Assembly (NCBI GenBank): GCA_905210055.1
Contig: CAJLVH010000033.1
Span: forward strand, 1 to 14,023
Direction of reading: 5' to 3'
From: an uncultured Enorma sp.
Lineage (GTDB): Bacteria > Actinomycetota > Coriobacteriia > Coriobacteriales > Coriobacteriaceae
DNA: 14,023 bases
The notes below the pieces were generated by a model. The model did not search any database. It was not told the origin of the DNA and saw nothing but the letters and a program-made list of their open reading frames with translations. The translations under genes and the position numbers were made by a program. This document shows positions 6,379 through 13,309 of this stretch, piece by piece. How positions within the stretch are numbered: position 1 is the stretch's first letter; each line of letters begins with the position of its first letter.

Positions 6379-8247
6379 ATGGCGATCCTCCTCGGCTGCG
6401 ACGACATCTCGCTCGACTTCCCCACCAAACGCGTGTTCAGCCACGTGACGCTCGGGGTGAACGAGGGCGACCGCATCGGCATCGTCGGGCGCAACGGCGA
6501 CGGCAAGTCGACGCTGCTGAACCTCTTGGCCGGCACGCTCGAGCCGGATTCCGGACGTGTCACGCACCGTCGCGACCTGCGCGTGGGACTGCTCGGGCAG
6601 CGCGACACCCTCGATAACGCCGCGTCCGTACGCAGCGCCGTGGTGGGCGATGCGCCTGAATACGAATGGGCGTCCTCGCCGCGCGTGCGCGAGGTGCTCG
6701 CTGGCCTCATTGCCGACGTCCCGTGGGAAGGCGCTGTGGGCGAGCTCTCCGGCGGTCAGCGCCGCCGCGTCGACCTCGCGCGTCTGCTCATCGGCGATTT
6801 CGACGTGCTCATGCTCGACGAGCCCACGAACCACCTCGACATGCGAACCATCAGCTGGCTTGCGCGCCACCTGCGCACGCGCTGGCAAGACGGCGCCGGC
6901 GCGCTCCTCATGGTGACGCACGACCGCTGGTTCCTCGACGAGGTCTGCACCTCGATGTGGGAGGTACACGACGCCGCTGTCGAGCCGTTCGAAGGCGGCT
7001 ATTCCGCCTACATCCTGCAGCGCGTCGAGCGCGACCGGCTGGCGCAGGTGGCCGAGGAGCGGCGCCGCAACATGGCGCGCAAGGAGCTCGCGTGGCTTTC
7101 CCGCGGTGCCCAGGCGCGGAGCACGAAGCCGAAATTCCGCGTCGATGCCGCGCGCGAGCTCATCGCCGACGTCCCGCCCCTGCGAAACGAGCTCGAGCTC
7201 AAGCGCCTCGCCGTCGCCCGCCTGGGCAAGCAGGTCATCGACGTGCTCGATGTGTACGCAGGCTACGATAGCGCGGACGCCGCAGACGCTTCAGCCGCCG
7301 AAAAACCCGCTCGTGACGTTTTAGAAGACGTGACCTGGCTCATCGGCGCGGGCGACCGCTTCGGCCTCCTCGGCGAGAACGGTGCCGGCAAGTCAACCCT
7401 TCTCGATGTGGTGCGCGGCAAGCTCGAGCCCCGTGCGGGCCGCGTGAAGATTGGCAAGACGGTGCGCTTCGGCATGCTCTCCCAGCAACTCGACGAGCTC
7501 GCGCCGTATATGGGCGACACGATTCGCGAAGTGCTCTCACGTTATAAGCGCAGCTACGTGATCGACGGCAAAGAAACGAGCCCCGAGAAGCTCCTCGAGC
7601 GACTCGGGTTCACCACGCAACAGCTCTGGAGCCGCATCGGCGACCTCTCCGGCGGGCAACGGCGCCGGCTCATGCTGCTCCTCACGATCCTCGAAGAGCC
7701 CAACGTCCTCATCTTAGACGAGCCCGGCAACGACCTCGATACCGATATGCTCGCAATCGTGGAAGACCTGCTCGATGGGTGGCCGGGCACGCTCATCCTC
7801 GTGACGCACGATCGCTACCTCATGGAGCGCGTGACAGATCAGCAGTTCGCCCTCATCGACGGCCACCTCCGCCATGTACCGGGCGGCGTAGACGAATATC
7901 TCATGCTTGTGGAGTCCCAGAAGCGACAGCCCCAGCAGCTCGCCAAGCAAACGATGTCCCAGAAAGCTCCCGCCGAAAGCAGCGAACGCGCTGCAGGGGG
8001 CGAGGATTCGAGCCCGTCGCTTTCGAACGCCGAGCGCCAGCGCCTGCGCAAGGAGGTTGCCTCGCTCGAGCGCCGTATGGAGACGCAGCGCGAGCGCATC
8101 GAGGAGCTCGAGGCTGGCATGATGTCCATCGACCCCACCGACTACCTGGCCCTTGAGAGCCAGCAGGAGAAGATCAACGGGGCAAAAGCTACCCTCGACG
8201 AACTCGAAACCACCTGGCTCGAAACCTCAGACCTGCTTGGGATGTGA
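6379..8247 (+). CDS. uup: ABC-F ATPase, Uup-like
   Basis: The 622-residue soluble protein has two ATPase domains and no membrane segments. Domain 1 has Walker A GRNGDGKST (37-45), signature LSGGQ (123-127), Walker B LMLDEPTNHLD (144-154) and switch H181. Domain 2 has GENGAGKST (332-340), LSGGQ (423-427), LILDEPGNDLD (444-454) and H477. The linker contains ELAWLSRGAQARSTKPK (236-252), close to the R-G-x-x-A-R-(S/T)-T-K segment of Uup. Residues 550-615 form a charged coiled coil like the Uup C-terminal domain. ABC-F proteins act on the ribosome rather than in transport; Uup is linked to ribosome function and to precise excision of transposons. No Shine-Dalgarno is visible in the 12-nt gap after dedA, so translation may be coupled. 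A repeat element covers the stop codon. Resistance-type ABC-F is a less likely alternative. Confidence 0.88.
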   Translation: MAILLGCDDISLDFPTKRVFSHVTLGVNEGDRIGIVGRNGDGKSTLLNLLAGTLEPDSGRVTHRRDLRVGLLGQRDTLDNAASVRSAVVGDAPEYEWASSPRVREVLAGLIADVPWEGAVGELSGGQRRRVDLARLLIGDFDVLMLDEPTNHLDMRTISWLARHLRTRWQDGAGALLMVTHDRWFLDEVCTSMWEVHDAAVEPFEGGYSAYILQRVERDRLAQVAEERRRNMARKELAWLSRGAQARSTKPKFRVDAARELIADVPPLRNELELKRLAVARLGKQVIDVLDVYAGYDSADAADASAAEKPARDVLEDVTWLIGAGDRFGLLGENGAGKSTLLDVVRGKLEPRAGRVKIGKTVRFGMLSQQLDELAPYMGDTIREVLSRYKRSYVIDGKETSPEKLLERLGFTTQQLWSRIGDLSGGQRRRLMLLLTILEEPNVLILDEPGNDLDTDMLAIVEDLLDGWPGTLILVTHDRYLMERVTDQQFALIDGHLRHVPGGVDEYLMLVESQKRQPQQLAKQTMSQKAPAESSERAAGGEDSSPSLSNAERQRLRKEVASLERRMETQRERIEELEAGMMSIDPTDYLALESQQEKINGAKATLDELETTWLETSDLLGM

Positions 8248-8285
8248 ATGTCCCAAAAAGGGACAGGTGCATATTGGGACATTCA
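8245..8285. repeat. Palindromic repeat overlapping the uup stop codon
   Basis: Perfect 12-bp arms TGAATGTCCCAA (8245-8256) and TTGGGACATTCA (8274-8285) enclose AAAGGGACAGGTGCATA. The left arm begins with the TGA stop codon of uup. On the minus strand the core reads TGCACCTGTCCC, the same core as the element at 10747-10780, which lies in the opposite orientation. Confidence 0.85.
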
Positions 8286-8290
8286 TCTGA

Positions 8291-8321
8291 ATGTAAAATA
8301 ACCCCTGGGGTAATTTTACAT
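8291..8321. terminator. Hairpin between convergent genes, probable two-way terminator
   Basis: The arms at 8291-8304 and 8308-8321 pair at 13 of 14 positions around a CTG loop, with AT-rich outer halves (ATGTAAAAT against ATTTTACAT) and a CCCC/GGGG inner part. It sits between the stop of uup (8247) and the stop of the minus-strand small protein (8337). The run of A on one side and T on the other suits termination in both directions. Confidence 0.6.
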
Positions 8322-8336
8322 CTCCCGCTGCGCCGG

Positions 8337-8492
8337 TCAGTGCTTCTTGCGCGGACGCTGCTTGCGCTTGCGGGCAGGCGGCACGTGCGTGGAGCTCGTG
8401 CCGCTGTCGTTGTGATTTCGCTGGTAGATAAACCATCCGAAGAGCATCGCGGCAACGATGACAAACAGATAGATGAACTGATCCACGGTCAT
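8337..8492 (-). CDS. Small single-span membrane protein, 51 residues
   Basis: The predicted product starts MTVDQFIYLFVIVAAMLFGW. It has one hydrophobic segment at about 6-23, a polar Ser/Thr/His linker, and a strongly basic tail (ARKRKQRPRKKH at 40-51). By the positive-inside rule the tail should face the cytosol. I recognise no family. GGGAAGG lies immediately upstream of the ATG, with a short 2-nt gap. The gene begins 29 nt after the stop of the M20 dipeptidase on the same strand, so it is probably the last gene of that unit, and the hairpin at 8291-8321 follows it. Coding status is supported by position, ribosome-binding site and the sharp hydrophobic/basic layout; it is short enough that chance remains possible. 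Confidence 0.6.
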   Translation of the reverse strand: MTVDQFIYLFVIVAAMLFGWFIYQRNHNDSGTSSTHVPPARKRKQRPRKKH

Positions 8493-8521
8493 TTCCTTCC
8501 CAACGGCGATGCGTCGCGTCG

Positions 8522-9940
8522 CTACAGATCGAGCTCCTGCAGGCGCACGAGCGCGAGGATGTAGATCTTGAGCGCCTGGCGCAGCGCCGCCTCGCTCGCA
8601 CCCTCATTTGCACCGTGCATGGGGCCAACCCAGTCGGGCAGCTCGGACGCGTCGCCCTCGGGGCCGAAGGAGACGGCGCAGGCGAAGTTGCGTGCATAGG
8701 TGCCGCCACCCATCGAAAACGGCTCCGCTGGCTCGCCCGTGACCTCGCGATACACGTCGAGCAGTGCCTGCACCGCGGGGTGCTCGGCGGAAACGGAAAA
8801 CGGGGACTTCGTCGACGAGACCTCGAAGGCGACGTCGTATTTGCTGGCAAGCGCCGAAAGACGTGCCTCGAGCTCGCGGCCGGAGGTGCTATCGGGGTAG
8901 CGGATATCCACGGAAAGCACGATGCGACCGTCCTCATGCATCACGATCTTCCCCGCGTTCAGGGTAAGGGGGCCGAACGCCTCGTTCGCACTCGCCACGC
9001 CCGCCGCCTCGCCGTAGGCATCCTCGGTAAGCACGTCGAGCAGCTCCACGTAGGCTTGCTCGGCGGGTGCCAACAGGTCGTGTATTTCGGCCAGATAATC
9101 GACGATGAGCGCGACGGCATTGATGGTGCCCTCTGGCATCGAGGCGTGCCCGCCGACGCCCCGTGCGACGATGCGCGCCACACCGGGACGGACCGCTTCA
9201 ATGCGCAACCGGTCGACATGTGCGGCGGGAGCAGGCAGCTCACTCGCATCGACGGCGAGTTCCACGACTGACTCGCCCGGAATGGCGTTCGAGACCTCTG
9301 CGCCGCTCCAGAAGCGAATCGTGCCGTCTGCAACGGGGGCGCTCGCAAAACGACCACCGAAACAGCCCTTCTCCGCATTGCACACCGGGAAGGAGGCGTC
9401 CGGCGTGAAGAGGAACGCGGGGTCGTCGTGGGTCTCGAGGTAGTGATGGACATCGGACATCCCCACCTCCTCGTCGCAACCCAGAAGCGCACGGAACGTA
9501 TAACGCGGTGTGATGCCCTCGTGTAGGAAGAACGCGCCGGCATAGAGCGAAAGCACCGCCGGACCTTTGTCGTCGGCCACGCCGCGACCGAGCAGCCATC
9601 CGTCGCGACGCTCGACCCGGAAGGGATCCGTCACCCAACCGGAACCCGCCGGCACGACGTCGACGTGTGCGATGGTCGCGACCTGCGTCGAACGCTCGCC
9701 GGGGATGTCGCCCCAACCAAGGTAGCCGTCATCCTCGCCCGTCGCGTAGCCCAAGCGCTCCGCGATACCCAATCCGCAATCGAGCGCGGCGCGCACGTTC
9801 GCACCGAAGGGGGCGCCCGGAGCGGCATCTTCGGCATCCACCACCGAAGGATGGCTCACAATCTGGACGATATCTCGAACGACATCCTCCCATACCTCGT
9901 CGACATACGCGTCCACGCGCGCCTCGAGCTCCTTATTCAT
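8522..9940 (-). CDS. pepV: M20 family dipeptidase, PepV/Sapep-like
   Basis: The 472-residue protein matches PepV in length (about 470) and in its two-zinc site: H92 in AHVDVVPAG (with catalytic D94), bridging D123 in GRGVADDKGP, catalytic E156 and ligand E157 in GCDEEVG, D181 in FTPDASFPV and H442 in GPMHGANEGA. The lid domain carries GVGGHASMPE (H264), and GGGTYAR at 411-417 is typical of this branch. It should cleave dipeptides with a free N-terminus in the cytosol. Two ATGs six nt apart (9946 and 9940) follow AAGGGGAG. I chose 9940 because the spacing of 8 nt is better than 2 nt, but 9946 is possible. It lies 76 nt after the phosphatase gene and 29 nt before the small membrane protein gene. 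Confidence 0.9.
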   Translation of the reverse strand: MNKELEARVDAYVDEVWEDVVRDIVQIVSHPSVVDAEDAAPGAPFGANVRAALDCGLGIAERLGYATGEDDGYLGWGDIPGERSTQVATIAHVDVVPAGSGWVTDPFRVERRDGWLLGRGVADDKGPAVLSLYAGAFFLHEGITPRYTFRALLGCDEEVGMSDVHHYLETHDDPAFLFTPDASFPVCNAEKGCFGGRFASAPVADGTIRFWSGAEVSNAIPGESVVELAVDASELPAPAAHVDRLRIEAVRPGVARIVARGVGGHASMPEGTINAVALIVDYLAEIHDLLAPAEQAYVELLDVLTEDAYGEAAGVASANEAFGPLTLNAGKIVMHEDGRIVLSVDIRYPDSTSGRELEARLSALASKYDVAFEVSSTKSPFSVSAEHPAVQALLDVYREVTGEPAEPFSMGGGTYARNFACAVSFGPEGDASELPDWVGPMHGANEGASEAALRQALKIYILALVRLQELDL

Positions 9941-10016
9941 CCCCATCGCTCCCCTTCTATCCCCGGAAAAGCAACGCCGCGCAGGCCATGTCCCGCCGGC
10001 GGTGCAGCCTTTCAAG

Positions 10017-10700
10017 CTATTGTACCGACAAACGGACGCCGAGCAGGCTCGCAAGCTCCTCGGCAGTCGTGCAGAGCGCATCCGCCCCGGCCTCGATGAG
10101 TTCCCGGCGCGCCTCCTCATCGCGGAATACGCCGATGCACGGCAGGCCGACGGCGTGCGCGCCCTCAACATCGAAGCGGCGATCGCCTATGAGCACTGCC
10201 TCGGCAGGCCTCGCGCCGAGCACCTCGAGGCACGCCCGCACGCTCTCCTCCTTCGTATGCCGCACACCGTCGATGCGCCCCACGAGGGCGTCGAAGGGAG
10301 GAAGGTCGAGCGTCGCGATCATCTTCTCCGCCGAATGCTGCAGGCGCGACGTAGCGACCCCGACCTTGGCGCCCGCTGCGGAAAGCGCGGCGATAAGCTC
10401 AGCCATGCCCGGGAAGACCGGGTAATCCTCCGGACGTGTCATATGCTCGAACGCCTCGCGGTACGCCCCCACGAGCCCCGCAGCCTCATCATGCGAAAGA
10501 TGCGCGACCTCCATGAAGCCATCCACGATGGGCGGACCGATAAGCAGCTGCAGGTTCCCAACCTCATCGAGGCTGTAGCCATGCGACGTGAGCGTGTAAG
10601 CGGCCGCGCGCATGACGGCGGGGCCGGTGTCGGCGATCGTCCCGTCGAAATCGAACAGCACGGCCGAGCGGGCGAAGCACCCTGTCTCGGTATCATCCAT
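10017..10700 (-). CDS. HAD hydrolase, phosphoglycolate-phosphatase-like
   Basis: The 227-residue protein has all four HAD motifs: nucleophile D17 and acid D19 in LFDFDGTIADTG (15-26), motif II in GVATSR (114-119), K150 in RHTKEES and the acidic pair D173/D177 in IGDRRFDVEG. The helical cap with LLIGPPIVDGF (52-62) and the YPVFPGMAELI stretch (93-103) place it with Gph/PgmB-type subfamily IA enzymes. The substrate may be phosphoglycolate or another small phosphoester. As in the peptidase gene, two ATGs (10706 and 10700) six nt apart follow a good AGGGAGGA; the second has the better spacing. A terminator of rpsA and a repeat element lie upstream, so it likely has its own promoter, which I could not identify. 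Confidence 0.85.
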   Translation of the reverse strand: MDDTETGCFARSAVLFDFDGTIADTGPAVMRAAAYTLTSHGYSLDEVGNLQLLIGPPIVDGFMEVAHLSHDEAAGLVGAYREAFEHMTRPEDYPVFPGMAELIAALSAAGAKVGVATSRLQHSAEKMIATLDLPPFDALVGRIDGVRHTKEESVRACLEVLGARPAEAVLIGDRRFDVEGAHAVGLPCIGVFRDEEARRELIEAGADALCTTAEELASLLGVRLSVQ

Positions 10701-10746
10701 CTGCATATCCTCCCTGCTCAAAAGACGGTCGAGCCGCATGTGCGAC

Positions 10747-10780
10747 ATGTCCCAAAATGCACCTGTCCCTTTTGGGACAT
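10747..10780. repeat. Palindromic repeat between rpsA and the HAD gene
   Basis: Perfect 11-bp arms ATGTCCCAAAA (10747-10757) and TTTTGGGACAT (10770-10780) enclose TGCACCTGTCCC. The same arms and core occur, inverted, at 8245-8285. It lies in the 5' region of the phosphatase gene and directly beyond the rpsA terminator. Confidence 0.85.
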
Positions 10781-10782
10781 AC

Positions 10783-10819
10783 AAAAACGTGCCCTGATGC
10801 ACAGCGCACCAGGGCACGT
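10783..10819 (-). terminator. Rho-independent terminator of rpsA
   Basis: Read on the minus strand, 10-bp arms ACGTGCCCTG (10819-10810) and CAGGGCACGT (10796-10787) are followed at once by a run of T (plus-strand AAAAA at 10783-10787). The 13-nt loop can form a small inner TGC/GCA stem. It begins 27 nt after the rpsA stop codon and should end that transcript before the phosphatase gene. Confidence 0.85.
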
Positions 10820-10846
10820 GAACTCAGTCCATGGAAAACCTGAACG

Positions 10847-12010
10847 CTACTCGGCGTCCTCGGCCTTCTCCTCGGGCTTCTCGAGCGGGGCGACCTCGAT
10901 CTCCACGCCGAGGGTCTCGGCGGCGGACTTCATCGAGAGCGAGATGCGACGACGGTCGAGGTCGATGTCCATGACCTTGACCTGCACCTTGGCGCCCACA
11001 TGCGTGACCTGCGAGGGCTGGTCGACATGCTTGTTGGCCATCTCGGAGATGTGCACGAGGCCCTCGATGCCGTCACCGAGGTCGACGAACGCGCCGAACG
11101 GCACGAGCTTGGTGACGGTGCCCTCGACGATAGCGCCGACGGGGTACTTCTTGACGAGCGCGCGCCACGGATCCTCGGTGGTCTGCTTGAGACCAAGCGA
11201 GATGCGCTCGCGGCTAAGATCAACGTCGAGCACCTCGACCTCAATCTCCTGGCCGACCTTGACGACCTCGGAGGGATGGTTGACATGGTTCCAAGAGAGC
11301 TCGGAGATATGCACGAGGCCGTCGATACCGCCGAGGTCGACAAACGCGCCGAAGTCGACGATCGAGGACACGGTGCCCTTGAGGTGCATGCCGCTCTTGA
11401 GCTTGGAGAGGATCTCCTGGCGCTCGGCTTTGCGGGACTCCTCGAGCACCACGCGGCGGGAGAGCACGACGTTGTTGCGGTTGCGATCCATCTCGATGAC
11501 GCGGGCCTCGATGGAGGTGCCGAGATAGCTGGTGAGGTCCTTCACGCGGCGAAGATCCACAAGGGAGGCGGGCAGGAAGCCACGCAGGCCGATGTCGAGG
11601 ATGAGACCGCCCTTGACGACCTCGATAACCTCGCCCTCGACGTTCTCGCCAGCCTGGAACTTCTCCTCGATGCGGTTCCACGCGCGCTCGTACTCAGCGC
11701 GCTTCTTGGAGAGCACGAGACGACCGTCCTTGTCCTCCTTCTGAAGGACCAGGGCTTCGATGGGATCGCCGACGTTGACGATGTCGGCCGGGTTAGCGTC
11801 CTTGCGGATGGAGAGCTCGCGGACCGGGATAACGCCCTCGGACTTGAATCCGATGTCAACGAGGACCTCATCCTTCTCGATCTTGACAACCGTACCGCTG
11901 ACAAGATCGCCCTCATCGAAATCGGTGATGGTACCGTCGATAAGGTTGTTCATCTCCTCTTCGTTCACATCGTCAAGAGAGAAGATGGACGCGTTCTGAA
12001 TCTCACTCAA
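10847..12010 (-). CDS. rpsA: Ribosomal protein S1, four S1 domains
   Basis: The 387-residue protein has four S1 RNA-binding domains at about 34-104, 120-187, 206-275 and 292-362. The last two have the classical FGAFVDLG and GLVHISE strands (219-227 and 231-237; 305-312 and 317-323). S1 helps mRNAs bind the 30S subunit. Four domains is the usual number in actinobacteria, against six in E. coli. The tail (373-387) is acidic. No ATG fits the N-terminus: TTG at 12010 is chosen because AAAGGGG lies 7 nt upstream and the reading MSEIQNASIFSLDDV looks like an S1 N-terminus. An upstream extension of the frame to 12328 has no family resemblance and crosses the likely promoter. A terminator follows. 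Confidence 0.92.
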   Translation of the reverse strand: MSEIQNASIFSLDDVNEEEMNNLIDGTITDFDEGDLVSGTVVKIEKDEVLVDIGFKSEGVIPVRELSIRKDANPADIVNVGDPIEALVLQKEDKDGRLVLSKKRAEYERAWNRIEEKFQAGENVEGEVIEVVKGGLILDIGLRGFLPASLVDLRRVKDLTSYLGTSIEARVIEMDRNRNNVVLSRRVVLEESRKAERQEILSKLKSGMHLKGTVSSIVDFGAFVDLGGIDGLVHISELSWNHVNHPSEVVKVGQEIEVEVLDVDLSRERISLGLKQTTEDPWRALVKKYPVGAIVEGTVTKLVPFGAFVDLGDGIEGLVHISEMANKHVDQPSQVTHVGAKVQVKVMDIDLDRRRISLSMKSAAETLGVEIEVAPLEKPEEKAEDAE

Positions 12011-12388
12011 AGGTGGACCCCTTTCGATGTACGGGGCCCCGACCGCTAGACCTACGACAAGCACCGACCACATGGACCGACGCCCACCGCTTGGGAACAC
12101 TCGGGGGCCGACAGATACGAACGTGAACCATAAGAGCTCACGGAGTAATAGATTACGTTGAAACGCCCGCTTTTTCAAGGTTGGCAAGCGATTTTTTCCA
12201 TGCGTAACCCGTTTTTTCGCCACGCGGTAGAAGTCGCCGCCACAAACGACGCGCATGGGGAAAACGAGAAGCCGCGCGGTCACGATATGCGAAACGGCGC
12301 AGGGTGAAAGCAGACGAGTCGTTGCCATGGGCGTTTTTGGGTAGAAGATGGTTCAAAGCCGTGTTGCCAGCGAGGAAAGGAGGCGCGC
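12011..12388. other. Divergent intergenic region between rpsA and a HAD gene
   Basis: This 378-nt stretch holds the rpsA leader and promoter toward the left gene. Toward the right gene I see only weak candidates, such as TTGCCA at 12322 with TAGAAG 14 nt further on, plus the strong ribosome-binding site just before 12389. No credible coding frame was found in it; frames that cross it are extensions of flanking genes. Confidence 0.5.
12150..12217 (-). promoter_or_regulatory. Probable rpsA promoter with phased A-tracts upstream
   Basis: On the minus strand TTGAAA (12178-12173) and TAATCT (12155-12150) are 17 nt apart, leaving a leader of roughly 130 nt before the TTG start. A-tracts of 5, 6 and 6 occur at 12171-12175, 12192-12197 and 12212-12217, about 20-21 bp apart (two helical turns). 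The middle one lies where an UP element would be. The -35 is good; the -10 matches only three of six bases. Confidence 0.45.
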
Positions 12389-13189
12389 ATGCTCAAGGCA
12401 GTGGCATTCGATATGGACGACACGCTGCTCAGCATCAATCTGAGCGCCTTCATCGCCGTCTTCTTGCGCGACGAGGCGCGTCTTCTAGCAGACATCTCCC
12501 GCAAGAACCCCCTTTCCGCCTTCGCGGGCCTCGTCGGCGTGCTGCGCGACCTCAACTCGAACGTTCGCGATGCAGACGACGCCCGCACGAACCGCGCGTT
12601 CTTCGACGAGGAGATCGAGCGCCGCATGGGCATCCCGCTCACCGATCCCGTCATCGCCGACGCCTTCGAGTTTTTCGAACGCGAGGTGCTGCCGCACTGC
12701 AACGATCCCGTCATCGGCGCGAGACCGCGCGCGGGCGCGCACCAAGCGGTCGAGCTGCTCTTGGAACGCGGCATGCGCATCGCGCTCCTCACGAACCCGA
12801 GCTTCAGCCGCTCGTGCATCGAGTGCCGCATGGCCTGGGGCGATATGCTCGACATGCCATTCGAGCTCGTGACCTGCATGGAGAACAGCACGCGCTGCAA
12901 ACCCAGTCCGCGCTACTACCTCGAGGCGATCGGTGCGCTGGGGCTCGAGCCCGAAGAGGTGCTCATGGTGGGCAACGACCCCAAACGCGACTTCCCTGTC
13001 CCCGACTGCGGCATACAGACCGCCTACGTGGGCATAGGCTCGCCCGACCGTGCACTGTGGAGCGGCTCGATGGAGGCGTTCGCTGCGCAGTTTGACCTCA
13101 TCGAGGAGCGCTTCAACGAACGGCATGAGCGCGGGTTCTCGAAGCTTGCACAGGACGTTTCCCGCGCGCGGAACCCATTCCAGAACTGA
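12389..13189 (+). CDS. HAD-family hydrolase
   Basis: The 266-residue protein has motif I FDMDDTLL (D8, D10), motif II LLTNPS (T135), K171 in CKPSPRYY and a motif IV written GNDPKRDFPVPDCGIQTAYVG (D197 and D201; N196 where Gly-Asp is usual). The insertion between motifs I and II is long and helical, like a C1 cap. The substrate cannot be named; members of this type include phosphoglycolate phosphatases and uncharacterised phosphatases. AAAGGAGG at 12376-12383 is an almost ideal ribosome-binding site for ATG 12389. The gene is divergent from rpsA and is followed by 120 nt with a promoter-like sequence before the next gene, so it may be a single-gene unit. Confidence 0.82.
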   Translation: MLKAVAFDMDDTLLSINLSAFIAVFLRDEARLLADISRKNPLSAFAGLVGVLRDLNSNVRDADDARTNRAFFDEEIERRMGIPLTDPVIADAFEFFEREVLPHCNDPVIGARPRAGAHQAVELLLERGMRIALLTNPSFSRSCIECRMAWGDMLDMPFELVTCMENSTRCKPSPRYYLEAIGALGLEPEEVLMVGNDPKRDFPVPDCGIQTAYVGIGSPDRALWSGSMEAFAAQFDLIEERFNERHERGFSKLAQDVSRARNPFQN

Positions 13190-13206
13190 TAGAAGCCCAC
13201 GAGGCT

Positions 13207-13220
13207 GGACGTTATCGTCC
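13207..13220 (+). other. Small hairpin after the HAD gene
   Basis: GGACG (13207-13211) and CGTCC (13216-13220) form a 5-bp stem with a TTAT loop, 18 nt after the HAD stop codon. There is no T-tract, so a terminator role is doubtful. Confidence 0.3.
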
Positions 13221-13237
13221 CGCATGCTTTCCACCCG

Positions 13238-13266
13238 TTGACGCTATGCATCCACCCTGCAATCAT
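13238..13266 (+). promoter_or_regulatory. Possible promoter of the cysteine desulfidase gene
   Basis: TTGACG at 13238-13243 is a good -35. At 17 nt spacing the -10 position reads AATCAT, which is weak; CATAGT at 13264 would need 20 nt. It lies about 45 nt before the start codon. Confidence 0.35.
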
Positions 13267-13309
13267 AGTGGGGTAACGCAACGACTTCATGCATGGCAAG
13301 GAGCAGAAG

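Noticed and set aside
9947..10171. 75-residue N-terminal extension of the dipeptidase
   Set aside because: It overlaps the end of the phosphatase gene, is Arg/Ser-rich, and PepV proteins start at the MNKELEARVDAYV region.
10002..12049. Long plus-strand frames (508 and 349 residues) antisense to the HAD and rpsA genes
   Set aside because: Both are mirror frames of clear minus-strand genes, and one crosses the rpsA terminator and a repeat element.
12011..12328. N-terminal extension of the S1 frame to 12328
   Set aside because: The extension has no S1 resemblance, covers the probable promoter, and a good ribosome-binding site precedes TTG 12010.
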